Positions 16,552-25,420 of a stretch of 64,000 bases of DNA are shown one piece after another (position 1 is the first letter of the stretch; each line of letters begins with the position of its first letter). The notes beneath the pieces were generated by a model that saw nothing but the letters and a program-made list of their open reading frames with translations, did no database searches and was not told the origin of the DNA. The DNA is from CALOFP01 sp942492635 (GTDB taxonomy: Bacteria; UBP6; UBA1177; CALOFP01): assembly GCA_942492635.1 (NCBI GenBank), contig CALOFP010000001.1, forward strand, positions 62,001 through 126,000. Reading direction: 5' to 3'. Made by a program: the position numbers and the translations under genes.

Positions 16552-17478
16552 TCACTCCGTTATTAGATCTATTACCGGCCCCGTCTCAACTGTAAGGGTA
16601 CCATCACTGTGGTAGATGTCACCGTCGATGGTGTACCTGAAAGGAGCCTCGCTAAGTATTATAAAATGGTTTCCAACTGAATCGTCTGCCGCTGTAGGCG
16701 GAAGACTTTTGCCGCGCCAGGCACGTCCGACGAGGGAGGCTATTGAAGCACCTTCTTTCAATGCTATCATATGAGCCTTTTCAATGGATCCCTTTGCCCT
16801 GTGCATAAGCTTAAAGCCCAGTCCCACCTCCGAAATAGTGGAGAGCAAAATTGTAAGATAGGAGGAAAAACCGTAACTGAATCCATCGACCACAATTTCG
16901 CATTTGACCGGCTTGAAGAGCTTTCTGTAGAGATCGCCTCTGACAAGCATGGATGCAAGAGTTCTTACTACGCACTTTAGAGCAACAAAAGGAGACGGAT
17001 TTCCTCCCTCGTGGTAAATATCCATAAAATTACAGGTAACTCCGTTACCAAAGATAAATCCGTATCTCTCACCGACCTTGAGAAGAGGTTTTCGTTCACA
17101 CCTCATATCCCGGTTCTCCTTGAAAGCTGTACTCACCCTGGTGAGAATATCAAAGCTGTCTCCCCGGATATTGGATGCCGTGGCAGTTTGATTCATCGTA
17201 CCGCCTTTAAGAATAGCGAGTTTGGGCAAAGGACGGTCACCGTATATTTTCACAAGGCTGGAGAGGGCAATATGAACAGTACCGTCACCTCCGTTTACAG
17301 CCAAAACATCAATTTCCCTGTCTCGAAAAATGGCCATGGCACTATCCATTCCCGACAAATCGGTCGGGTGCTGTGCGAGCGTCTGATCAGGAAGAAGATC
17401 TTCAAGCTTCTTCAATCTTTCGGGGTACTTGCGGTTGCGCTTCGAGTACGGATTAGAAATTAAGCCTATTCCAGTCAT
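16552..17478 (-). CDS. diacylglycerol/lipid kinase family protein
   Basis: A 308-aa protein of the DAGK_cat/YegS-LCB5 family, which phosphorylates lipids such as diacylglycerol or sphingoid bases. The nucleotide-binding motif NGGDGTVHIAL is near 58, and the second conserved region KGGTMNQTA follows. The C-terminal beta-sandwich is present. The start has GAGGAG at 3-4 bases distance. The lipid substrate is unknown. It is followed 3 bases later by the PP2C gene, so the two are likely an operon. Confidence 0.85.
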   Translation of the reverse strand: MTGIGLISNPYSKRNRKYPERLKKLEDLLPDQTLAQHPTDLSGMDSAMAIFRDREIDVLAVNGGDGTVHIALSSLVKIYGDRPLPKLAILKGGTMNQTATASNIRGDSFDILTRVSTAFKENRDMRCERKPLLKVGERYGFIFGNGVTCNFMDIYHEGGNPSPFVALKCVVRTLASMLVRGDLYRKLFKPVKCEIVVDGFSYGFSSYLTILLSTISEVGLGFKLMHRAKGSIEKAHMIALKEGASIASLVGRAWRGKSLPPTAADDSVGNHFIILSEAPFRYTIDGDIYHSDGTLTVETGPVIDLITE

Positions 17479-17569
17479 AAACTCCTCAATGGTAACAGAA
17501 TTATTATAATTTGAGGCCTGTTTTTGTCAATTTTATTGTTGTCAAAGATAATTGACAGTTTTAATGAAT

Positions 17570-18466
17570 TTAGTTATCCTCGGAAACAGACTGAAACCCC
17601 TTTCCGAACACCTCCTGGGTATTGAAAACTATAATGAAGGCGTCGGGATCGATATCTTTGACAAAAGACTTGAGGAGACTGATTTCACGACGGTTAACGG
17701 CAGAAAATATGATCTTTTTCTCGCGATCGTTGTACATTCCCTGACCGATAAAAAGAGTACCACCCCTCTTAATATCAACAAGAATACGTTTTTTTATTTC
17801 CTCGTACTCGTCAGAGATAATAAACACTCCCTTCAGGTAGGAATAACCTTCAAGTGCAACATCGAGAACCTTGGATGTTACAAATGACCCTATAACCGAA
17901 TATATTGCAATTGTGAGAGCTTCTTTCTCACCGTGCTGCATGGCCAGGGCTCCGACAGTTATAACTGCACCGTTGATAAAAAGAAGACTCTTTCCAACCG
18001 GAATTCGAAACCACTTCTGAAGCATCTGAGCCACAATATCGGTTCCTCCGGTCGTAGCCTTGGCTTTGAAAATTAGGGCAATTCCAGAACCGACCAGAAA
18101 ACCACCGACCATAACGGAAACAAGAAGATCATCCGACAGCGGCTTTCCGTTCCATATATAGATCATTGCGTCGGTAACGGCGGAAAGCATTATTGTACCG
18201 ACAACCGTTTTTGTACCGAATCTCGGACCGAGAATCTTCACTCCGAGAAAGATGAGAGGAATGTTAACTACAACAACAAGGGTACCGGCAGGAATTCCGA
18301 AAAGATGGTAGGCGATAGTGGCCAGACCGAACAGTCCTCCTGGGATCACCTTATGGGGAATCAGAAAGAAGGTGTATCCCATGGCTGCTATGAGAGCCCC
18401 TTGAAGTATAAGAAAGTAGTTTTTGAACCACTCTATTGAAAACTTTTTTTCTCTAGAAAAAATCAT
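17570..18466 (-). CDS. YitT family membrane protein (DUF161/DUF2179)
   Basis: A 298-aa protein with five or six membrane helices (about 15-190) and a C-terminal cytosolic DUF2179 domain (about 215-290) of the YitT family. Diagnostic pieces are PGGLFGLATI, KATTGGTDIVAQ, and in the tail the DREKKIIFSAVNRREI segment. The transported compound or role is not known for the family. The ATG at 18466 is preferred because GAGGTGG precedes it; an upstream TTG would add 15 residues. It is a single gene, divergent from ftsH. Confidence 0.85.
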   Translation of the reverse strand: MIFSREKKFSIEWFKNYFLILQGALIAAMGYTFFLIPHKVIPGGLFGLATIAYHLFGIPAGTLVVVVNIPLIFLGVKILGPRFGTKTVVGTIMLSAVTDAMIYIWNGKPLSDDLLVSVMVGGFLVGSGIALIFKAKATTGGTDIVAQMLQKWFRIPVGKSLLFINGAVITVGALAMQHGEKEALTIAIYSVIGSFVTSKVLDVALEGYSYLKGVFIISDEYEEIKKRILVDIKRGGTLFIGQGMYNDREKKIIFSAVNRREISLLKSFVKDIDPDAFIIVFNTQEVFGKGFQSVSEDN

Positions 18467-18511
18467 AATCCACCTCTTCCCAGAAGGGGAAAACCTTTTT
18501 CCCCACAACAA

Positions 18512-18885
18512 ATTTCAGGTAGATTAGCCATATTTATAAAAAAATCAAGATGGTTTTTCGCTGTACGGGGAATTGTACCTGTCAGCATCCGATGAGATCC
18601 ACACACTTCACAAATTGCATGCAAGTACAACATTTCGCCCTTCTGTAAAAAGGGTTACTCATAAATTCAAATTGATTTCACAAAATCAAAAACACAATTC
18701 CGACATAGCCAGAAGAATAGTCAATGGAATCGGCAAAAAGAGTTTAAGTACAGTTTCGAGAACAACAGTTATTCCTCCCTAACCTTTGAACTGAGAGGTT
18801 TTTCAAGCACCTCTGATTCAGACTCCAACGAACGGTTTCAACAGGCAAGAAACGATTTTCAAAGAATTTCAAAACGCTTCAAAAG
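18512..18885. other. gene-free divergent region between YitT and ftsH
   Basis: About 370 AT-rich bases with no convincing reading frame. A possible YitT promoter (TTGATT, 16, TAATCT, minus strand) lies near 18520-18555, and a short inverted repeat (AGAGGT/ACCTCT) lies near 18794-18815. Nothing else is recognised. Confidence 0.4.
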
Positions 18886-18913
18886 TTGAAAAAAAGTTTT
18901 TCTCTGCTATAAT
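18886..18913 (+). promoter_or_regulatory. sigma70-type promoter of ftsH
   Basis: TTGAAA, 16-bp spacer, TATAAT, about 40 bases before the ftsH start. Confidence 0.8.
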
Positions 18914-18953
18914 CTGCTGGTTTTTTGTAACTTTCCGTTATTTGGGAGTGAAA

Positions 18954-20765
18954 ATGAGATTTAATTACAAAAGCCTTTTAATATGGGCGGTTCTCCTACT
19001 CGTACTCTTTGCCATACTCAACATCTCGAAGATGGCTACAAATTCGAGTATCAGAGAAATAAACATGACTGAATTCATCAACGATGTCAAAGACAAAAGA
19101 ATAAAAGAGGTCTTTATCGACGGTGTTGAGTACAGAGGTGAAAAGATCACCGGAGAGAAATTCAAAACTATCGGACCGAGCGGCGAAGAGGTTATGAAGA
19201 TTCTTGCCGAAAACAACGTCGCCGCAACATACAAAAAGCCCGAGGACAACTCCTTTCTTCACACAATTCTGGCGTCATGGCTGCCGATGATTATTTTAAT
19301 AGTCTTTTTTCTCTTCTTTATGCGTCAGATGCAGGGAGGTGGTTCAAAGGCATTCTCCTTCGGCAAAAGTAAGCATAAAATCATATCCAAAGACAAAAAC
19401 CCGATAACATTCAAAGATGTGGCCGGTGTCGACGAGTCAAAAGAGGAACTTGAAGAGGTTGTGGACTTTCTTAAAAGGCCCGCGCAGTACACTCGAATGG
19501 GTGCGAAAATTCCCCACGGAGTACTACTTGTGGGCCCTCCGGGGACCGGAAAAACACTTCTTGCAAAGGCAGTTGCCGGTGAAGCCGACGTTCCCTTCTT
19601 TTCGATAAGCGGTAGTGACTTTGTCGAAATGTTCGTCGGTGTCGGTGCAAGCCGTGTCAGGGATCTCTTCAACCAGGCAAAGACAAACGCTCCGTGCATC
19701 ATATTCGTAGACGAAATCGATGCCGTAGGACGCCAGAGAGGAGCAGGGCTCGGCGGCGGGCACGACGAGAGAGAGCAGACACTCAACCAGCTTCTTGTAG
19801 AAATGGACGGATTCGGAACCGATTCCGGAGTAATCGTAATGGCGGCGACAAACCGTCCCGATGTTCTAGACCCGGCTCTTCTTCGTCCCGGAAGATTCGA
19901 CCGTCAGGTCTATGTTCCGATGCCCGACATCAAGGGAAGAAAACTCATACTTGAAGTCCACGCTGAAAACATTCGAATGGACGACGATGTTGACTTTTCG
20001 CAGATAGCTAAGGGAACTCCAGGGTTTTCCGGAGCCGATCTTGCCAATCTTCTCAACGAGGCGGCACTTCTTTCAGCAAAGAAGAACAAGGAGCGTGTTT
20101 CAATTTCTGAAATCGAAGAGGCCAAGGATAAGGTAATGATGGGCAAGGAGAGAAAAAGCCTCGCCCTTTCCGACGAGGAGAAGAGAGCCACAGCCTACCA
20201 CGAAGCCGGACACACCGTAGTCGGCTTCTACACACACCATGCAGATCCCGTCCACAAGGTATCCATCATTCCGAGAGGCCGGGCACTCGGAATCACTCAG
20301 CAGCTTCCCGACAAGGATCGTTTCAGCCACAACAAAGAGGAGCTTATTGCAAGAATAAAAGTTCTCATGGGCGGTCGTTGTGCTGAAGAGCTCTTTCTCA
20401 ACACAGTTACAACAGGAGCCGGAAACGACATAGAACGTGCAACCGACCTCGCAAGGAACATGGTGATGCACTGGGGAATGAGCGACGAACTCGGGCCCAT
20501 CAACTATGGCGAGAAAGAGGAGGAGGTTTTCCTCGGAAGAGAACTCACAAAGCGTTCTCAGGTCAGCGAATACACTTCCCAGCTCATTGACAAGGAGGTT
20601 CACTCCATTATTGTCGAAGCCAACGACACTGTGAAAAAACTTCTCGAATCCAAGCGTGACAAAATGGAAGCTCTTGTGGAACTCCTTGTAGAAAAAGAAA
20701 CACTTGAAAAGAGCGAAATCAACTCAATCCTTGGTGATTCAGCGCCGGAAGAGGTAACTGCTTGA
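18954..20765 (+). CDS. ftsH: ATP-dependent zinc metalloprotease FtsH
   Basis: Membrane-anchored AAA+ protease that degrades misfolded membrane proteins and regulatory proteins as a hexamer. The 603 residues give a first membrane helix (about 6-25), a periplasmic segment, a second helix (about 105-122), then the AAA+ module with GPPGTGKT near 193, IIFVDEID, and the second-region AATNRPDVLDPALLRPGRFDR. The zinc motif HEAGH is near 416. ATG at 18954 follows GGGAG by five bases; a TTG four codons upstream is less likely. A lipoprotein gene overlaps its stop codon. Confidence 0.98.
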   Translation: MRFNYKSLLIWAVLLLVLFAILNISKMATNSSIREINMTEFINDVKDKRIKEVFIDGVEYRGEKITGEKFKTIGPSGEEVMKILAENNVAATYKKPEDNSFLHTILASWLPMIILIVFFLFFMRQMQGGGSKAFSFGKSKHKIISKDKNPITFKDVAGVDESKEELEEVVDFLKRPAQYTRMGAKIPHGVLLVGPPGTGKTLLAKAVAGEADVPFFSISGSDFVEMFVGVGASRVRDLFNQAKTNAPCIIFVDEIDAVGRQRGAGLGGGHDEREQTLNQLLVEMDGFGTDSGVIVMAATNRPDVLDPALLRPGRFDRQVYVPMPDIKGRKLILEVHAENIRMDDDVDFSQIAKGTPGFSGADLANLLNEAALLSAKKNKERVSISEIEEAKDKVMMGKERKSLALSDEEKRATAYHEAGHTVVGFYTHHADPVHKVSIIPRGRALGITQQLPDKDRFSHNKEELIARIKVLMGGRCAEELFLNTVTTGAGNDIERATDLARNMVMHWGMSDELGPINYGEKEEEVFLGRELTKRSQVSEYTSQLIDKEVHSIIVEANDTVKKLLESKRDKMEALVELLVEKETLEKSEINSILGDSAPEEVTA

Positions 20766-21427
20766 AACCTCTCTTTCCCCTTTTTCTCTTAACAATAATT
20801 CTTGCGGGTTGCACTCCGAAGTTCACCTCCAGACTTGATCTCAATAGAGACTACAGATGGGAAAAAGAGCAAATCTCACTCAACCCTTCCCGCATCTCGA
20901 TTGTGTCGACCGGAGAAATTGAGCTTGACGGCCATCAGGGAAATCACAACGGAACCTTCGAGCTTTATCACGTTGCTCCCGAGAAATGGAGAATAGCAAT
21001 ACGAGGTCCCTTCAACATCGAGATTGTCAGCGTCATAGTCAACGATTCCGGAGTATTCGTTCTCCATGACGGACACTGGGAACCCGTATCGTGGCGGGAT
21101 CTTTCCGGCTCGGTTTTCGGAATTCAAATTCCGCTCAGAGTTTTCAAGCCGGTTTTCGGTGCGGCACTTACGATCGATGGAAAGTGTACCGCTATCTCCG
21201 AAAAGGAGAAAGTGTGCAGAGATGATGAGATATTCTACCTCTTTGTAAACGGTAAACTTTTAGAAATGAAGAACGAATCCCTCGACATAATCAAAAACGG
21301 CGACTACTGGCAGGCAAAGGGCCGGAACAACACAGTAACCATTGAGGTTGAAAAAGTTTCTCAGCTCTCCGTCGACGAATCGGTATTCAAAACCGTACGG
21401 GAGAGGGATATATTTGACGAGATGTAA
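20762..21427 (+). CDS. lipoprotein of unknown function, possibly LolB-like
   Basis: A 221-aa lipoprotein with a signal peptide ending in LAGC (Cys17). The body is mostly beta-strand, and segments such as WRIAIRGPFNIEIVSVIVN followed by a strand reading GVFVLHDGHWE recall the LolA/LolB or DUF4292 lipid-binding half-barrel. That link is structural intuition only. The start TTG overlaps the ftsH stop (TTGA) with GAGGT six bases upstream, so the gene is translated with ftsH. Confidence 0.65.
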   Translation: MKPLFPLFLLTIILAGCTPKFTSRLDLNRDYRWEKEQISLNPSRISIVSTGEIELDGHQGNHNGTFELYHVAPEKWRIAIRGPFNIEIVSVIVNDSGVFVLHDGHWEPVSWRDLSGSVFGIQIPLRVFKPVFGAALTIDGKCTAISEKEKVCRDDEIFYLFVNGKLLEMKNESLDIIKNGDYWQAKGRNNTVTIEVEKVSQLSVDESVFKTVRERDIFDEM

Positions 21428-21429
21428 TC

Positions 21430-22074
21430 ATGATCTATATTTTTTCCGATTTCGACGGAACAATAACTGAAACAGATACCCTTGTAACTATTTTCGACAA
21501 CTACTGTAGGGATGACTGGCGAAAGTTCCAGAGAGAGTACCATGACGGATCCAGGCCCCACGGCTGGCTTCTTGAAAGATGTCTCGAACTTTTAGACGGC
21601 ACAATGGAGCAATTCGTCAAGCACCTTGAAGAAACCGCTCCCCTTCGCGAGGGATTTGCCGATTTCTTCAACTTCGTAAAGGAGAACTCCATACCGTTCA
21701 GAATTCTCAGCGGCGGTTTTCTCTCATTCAGCCGGGACATACTGATCAGGAGCGGAATTCCCGAAGCGGCGGATATGATAGAAGCCAACGACCTTTTCTT
21801 GAAGGACGGAAGATGGAATCTTAAAAACGGCAGAGTTTCCGAAATGTGCGGTAAATGTTCCAACTGCAAAACCCTCTTCCTTCGAGAAGCGAGGGAAAAG
21901 GGCTACCGTATCGTCTACATCGGCGACGGTCATACCGATCTCTGTGCCAGCCGTGAGAGCGACATCGTATTCGCCACCGGCACACTCAAGAGTTCTCTAG
22001 AAAGCGAGGGAATCAGCTACATTCCCTTTGATGAATTCAACCAGATCAAAGAATCGATCAAAAAACTCATCTGA
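21430..22074 (+). CDS. HAD-family phosphatase, MtnX-like
   Basis: A 214-aa HAD phosphatase. The catalytic DxD motif is SDFDGTITETDT near 7-18, the Thr/Ser motif is ILSGGFLSF near 98, and the acidic motif is YIGDGHTDLCAS near 164. The order and the small cap match the MtnX/HAD-IB group, which includes the phosphatase of the methionine salvage pathway and phosphoserine phosphatase-like enzymes. Two Cys pairs (MCGKCSNCK) in the cap region are unusual and could bind metal. It starts 2 bases after the lipoprotein stop, so it belongs to the ftsH operon. Confidence 0.83.
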   Translation: MIYIFSDFDGTITETDTLVTIFDNYCRDDWRKFQREYHDGSRPHGWLLERCLELLDGTMEQFVKHLEETAPLREGFADFFNFVKENSIPFRILSGGFLSFSRDILIRSGIPEAADMIEANDLFLKDGRWNLKNGRVSEMCGKCSNCKTLFLREAREKGYRIVYIGDGHTDLCASRESDIVFATGTLKSSLESEGISYIPFDEFNQIKESIKKLI

Positions 22075-22232
22075 ATGATCCCCTGCACAAAGTTTAATCT
22101 TAAAAGCACACATAACTTTCTACAACGGAATATATAATCTTAATAATAAAAGCTACCAAGTATTTTATTAAGGATAGAAAACAGAAAAAAGAAGAGTAAC
22201 GAGATCCCCTCTTTCAGGAATGGAGTGGGAAT

Positions 22233-22376
22233 CTACTTATTGTCCTTTTCGAGATCCTCAATGTACTTCTCCCACTTGCGGAAGATGTTGTTCATTTCGC
22301 AGGACTCGTTGTCACCGATATTGCTCATTTTATTTATGAAATTGCCGAGTTTGTCGAGATCTCTGTTGTCAATCAT
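22233..22376 (-). CDS. small acidic/basic protein of 47 aa, unknown
   Basis: A short minus-strand frame starting ATG at 22376 with GGAG seven bases upstream and ending TAG at 22233. The peptide (MIDNRDLDKLGNFINKMSN..., ending EDLEKDNK) is charged and probably helical with one Cys. Its good ribosome site and codon make-up suggest a real gene in an otherwise empty gap (22075-22611). No family is recognised. Confidence 0.5.
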   Translation of the reverse strand: MIDNRDLDKLGNFINKMSNIGDNESCEMNNIFRKWEKYIEDLEKDNK

Positions 22377-22551
22377 GTCATTTCTCCAATTTATCCATCA
22401 AAAATCCGGTGTCATTATAGCCTTGAAAAAATAAAAAACAACAAAAATCAAACAACATGAAAACGAAATAAACAGTTAACATACTGTTTTTTATAACTAA
22501 TTAATCATAAGCGCTCGCTAAAACGTTTCAATTTTTCAACATTTTCCTTTT

Positions 22552-22578
22552 TTGACTTGACCGTTGCTTTGTTATACA
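22552..22578 (+). promoter_or_regulatory. possible promoter of the M49-like peptidase
   Basis: TTGACT, 15-bp spacer, TATACA, 34 bases before the start. The spacer is one base shorter than at the other promoters. Confidence 0.4.
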
Positions 22579-22611
22579 CTTACGGCGTCAGAAACTTTTT
22601 AGGGGGCAGAC

Positions 22612-24156
22612 ATGAGCAAGCTAAGTGAAATAACAAACAAATTCAAAGAGATCGATATAGAGTTCGATTTTTCCAGACTGGACGAGGATGTAAGAAACGC
22701 ACTCCCGTTCATAAGAAGGGCCATGGATGAAGTCACACAGATTTTCCTCAGACAGCAGGATGAATCACTTCCAGAAATTTACGACGAGATGCTCGTAAGT
22801 GACGACGACGAGAAAAAGGCCTTCTATCGCTTCATGAAAGGGCCGTGGAACCAGCTTGAGGAATTCAAATCCGTTTTCCCTGAGCACAAGGACAGGGCTC
22901 CTGGCTGCGCATTTTATCCCAGCGATCTTTCCAAAGAGAAGTTCGAATCATATGTGGATTCACTTCCTGAAAGTGAGAGAGAATCTTTTATCGATCACTA
23001 CACGGTAATCAGAAAAACAGACTCCGGGCTCAAAGCTATTCCTTTTCATGTCCATTATGCGGATGAGCTTGCCCGTGTTTTTGAAAATCTCCAGGAGGCC
23101 GCTTCCATTGTCAAAAATGAGGAGCTTTCCGTATTTTTGAGAAACAGGGCAGAGGCTCTTGTCAGCGGAAACTATCGCGACAGCGATGCCGAATGGGTGA
23201 AAATGAAAAACAGCCCGATCGAGCTGGTAATAGGTCCATTCGAGGTTTACGCGGACGCACTGATGGGAATCAAGGCGACCTACGAGGCAATGCTGCTCGT
23301 TATCGATAGAGAGAAAGGTAAGGAGCTTGAGGAGATAGAGAAGAACCTTCCGAAACTGAACGAAATATTCCCTGTTCCCGAAGGATCCAGAGCCGCCGTC
23401 GGCGGAATGGCACCGATGGTTGTCGTGAACCAGATCTACTCCGCCGGAGAGGCTGCGCAGGGAATCATGGCTTCGGCGTTCAACCTTCCAAACGATCCCT
23501 GGGTACGCGGAAACGTAGGCTGGAAGCAGGTGATGATCCACAACGTCATGAGAGCTAAATTTGAAACATGCACAGCCGAAATCGCCAAAAAGGTTGTTGA
23601 GAGCGATTCCAACGCAGAATTCGATCCCTACTTCATATTCGTACTTCTTCACGAAGTGAGCCACGGCCTCGGACCAGCCTACAGAGACGACGACCGTCCG
23701 GTATCAAAATGTCTCGGATCCCACTACACAGCCGTTGAAGAGGCAAAGGCTGACACCGGAGCTCTCTACCTCATGCTTCATCTCGGCGGAGAGTGCGGCA
23801 TTAAGAAATACTCAGATGAAACCATCCTCGACTCCTACCTTGCCGGTCTCTTCAGATCCATGAGATTCGGAGTTCACGAGGCCCACGGAGCCGCCAACGT
23901 CATCCAGTTCAACTGGTTCATGGAGAAGGGAGTTATCGAGAAAGCTGAATCCGGAAAATTCGTTACCAAATCCGAGAACCTTATCGATGCTACCGATGAA
24001 CTGCTTATCAAACTTTGTGAACTTGAAGCAACCGGTACGCCTGAAGAGGCGGAAAAGTTTCTCAAACAGTATGCTGTCCCTGGAAAGGAGATAACGGACA
24101 CTCTTGAGAAACTTTCGGATATACCCGTAGACATTCGTGTAAACTATCCTCTTTAA
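22612..24156 (+). CDS. M49-like zinc metallopeptidase
   Basis: A 514-aa cytosolic protein without a signal peptide. The zinc-binding pair HEVSHGLGP near 346 and EEAKADTGAL near 376 corresponds to the HExxxH/EExRAD pair of dipeptidyl peptidase III (M49) relatives, but here the histidines are spaced HExxH. The flanking residues PYFIFVLLHEVSHGLGP and the later GVHEAHGAAN also fit that group of bacterial M49-like hydrolases. It probably cleaves small peptides. AGGGGG lies five bases before the ATG. It starts a two-gene unit with the beta-barrel protein 11 bases downstream. Confidence 0.75.
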   Translation: MSKLSEITNKFKEIDIEFDFSRLDEDVRNALPFIRRAMDEVTQIFLRQQDESLPEIYDEMLVSDDDEKKAFYRFMKGPWNQLEEFKSVFPEHKDRAPGCAFYPSDLSKEKFESYVDSLPESERESFIDHYTVIRKTDSGLKAIPFHVHYADELARVFENLQEAASIVKNEELSVFLRNRAEALVSGNYRDSDAEWVKMKNSPIELVIGPFEVYADALMGIKATYEAMLLVIDREKGKELEEIEKNLPKLNEIFPVPEGSRAAVGGMAPMVVVNQIYSAGEAAQGIMASAFNLPNDPWVRGNVGWKQVMIHNVMRAKFETCTAEIAKKVVESDSNAEFDPYFIFVLLHEVSHGLGPAYRDDDRPVSKCLGSHYTAVEEAKADTGALYLMLHLGGECGIKKYSDETILDSYLAGLFRSMRFGVHEAHGAANVIQFNWFMEKGVIEKAESGKFVTKSENLIDATDELLIKLCELEATGTPEEAEKFLKQYAVPGKEITDTLEKLSDIPVDIRVNYPL

Positions 24157-24167
24157 GGAGCTGACTT

Positions 24168-24746
24168 ATGAAAAAATTAGTAATTGCATTTCTTTTTCTT
24201 CTCCCGCTTCTCGCCCATGCAGACATGATCGGACTCGGAGTCCGAGCCGGCGTCGCAATATCCGATTTTTCCGGAGAGGTACCCAATTCCAGAGATTTTC
24301 AGAGAGATCCGGCTGTCGGCCCCTCAATCGGCGTCTTTTACGATTACAGCTTCTTTCCGATACTATCTCTTAGACCTGAACTCTCCTACATTCAGAAAAA
24401 AATTAAGGTGACGAAGTTCTTCAGCAGCGAAGGAGAAGGTGACCTCTCTGGGCACTACCTGGAGTTCACACTTCCCATCGTCCTCAACATTCCCCTTGGA
24501 CTGTTTGATCTTCCGGTATTCGCAGGTGGTTTCGCGGGTGTAAATCTTGATGATGAAAATATGGACAAGCCGAAAACTTTTCAGGCAGGATTTGTAGGCG
24601 GGGCCGGACTTGAACTGAACCTTGCGATCACCGATATCGGAGTTGAATTTCGATACGAGCGGGCATTGACCGATTTCAGCGACGCAGATGTATACGACAA
24701 AACAGTCTGGCAAACATTCATCGTAAGTCTCTACGGAAAAATCTAA
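24168..24746 (+). CDS. outer-membrane beta-barrel protein, PorT-like
   Basis: A 192-aa protein with a signal peptide (1-18, ending LLAHA) and an eight-strand-like barrel of the OMP_b-brl_2/PorT type: GLGVRAGVAISDFSG at the start, long loops with acidic residues, and strands such as LSLRPELSYIQKK and LEFTLPIVLNIP. AAGGAG precedes the ATG. Function is unknown. It lies 11 bases after the peptidase gene. Confidence 0.75.
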   Translation: MKKLVIAFLFLLPLLAHADMIGLGVRAGVAISDFSGEVPNSRDFQRDPAVGPSIGVFYDYSFFPILSLRPELSYIQKKIKVTKFFSSEGEGDLSGHYLEFTLPIVLNIPLGLFDLPVFAGGFAGVNLDDENMDKPKTFQAGFVGGAGLELNLAITDIGVEFRYERALTDFSDADVYDKTVWQTFIVSLYGKI

Positions 24747-24825
24747 CAAACAACCTCTTATGATTCATAAAAACTTCATTTTTCGAAAACATCTGCCGAT
24801 CACTACATGATAATGACACACGATG

Positions 24826-24896
24826 ACGGACAGAGATGGGGATATTTTCAGCGTAGTTGAGTTTCCTTTTGATTCTTTAAACCGTTCTCTGTCCGT
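24826..24896. repeat. 11-bp perfect inverted repeat with a 49-base loop
   Basis: ACGGACAGAGA at 24826-24836 and its exact complement at 24886-24896, between two convergent genes. No T-run follows either arm, so it is not a normal terminator. Confidence 0.5.
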
Positions 24897-24970
24897 TGAA
24901 AGTTGACGAATACCCTGTTACTGAAGTTGAAATTCTCAGGACGTGAAAAGATTCTGATATTGTCGGCAAG

Positions 24971-25420
24971 TTACAGCCGCTTTTGGCTGTCCACGATAAA
25001 TGTCACGGGTCCGTCATTCATGAGCCTTACATCCATGTGCTCTCCGAAACAGCCTCTCTTTACCGAGGGACAACCATCTTCGAGCATAGAAACGAATTTC
25101 TCGAAAAGAAGGTTGGCCTTTTCCGGCTCCATAGCGTTGTCGAATGACGGCCTTCGTCCCTTTCTCACAGAACCGGCAAGGGTGAACTGGCTTACGGCAA
25201 GGATCTCACCGTTCACATCGGCAAGAGAACGGTTCATTCGCCCCTGATCATCCTCGAACACCCGGAGTCCCAGGATCTTGGCTGCGGAGTAGTTGAGATC
25301 TTTTTCCGTATCCTCTTTCTCTATGCCGACAAGAAGAAGGTACCCCCTCTCTATAGAAGAGACCTCCGTTCCGGCAACGGAAACGGAGGCCTCTGAAACT
25401 CGCTGAAGTAGTGTAATCAT
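24971..25420 (-). CDS. dtd: D-aminoacyl-tRNA deacylase
   Basis: Removes D-amino acids (and glycine from tRNA-Ala) wrongly attached to tRNA. The 149 residues match the Dtd family: start LLQRVSEASVSV, the SQFTLAG active-site motif near 78, and the NDGPVTF cross-subunit motif near 134, which corresponds to the Gly-cisPro element. The ATG overlaps the arcC stop (TAATG), so the two are coupled. Confidence 0.95.
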   Translation of the reverse strand: MITLLQRVSEASVSVAGTEVSSIERGYLLLVGIEKEDTEKDLNYSAAKILGLRVFEDDQGRMNRSLADVNGEILAVSQFTLAGSVRKGRRPSFDNAMEPEKANLLFEKFVSMLEDGCPSVKRGCFGEHMDVRLMNDGPVTFIVDSQKRL

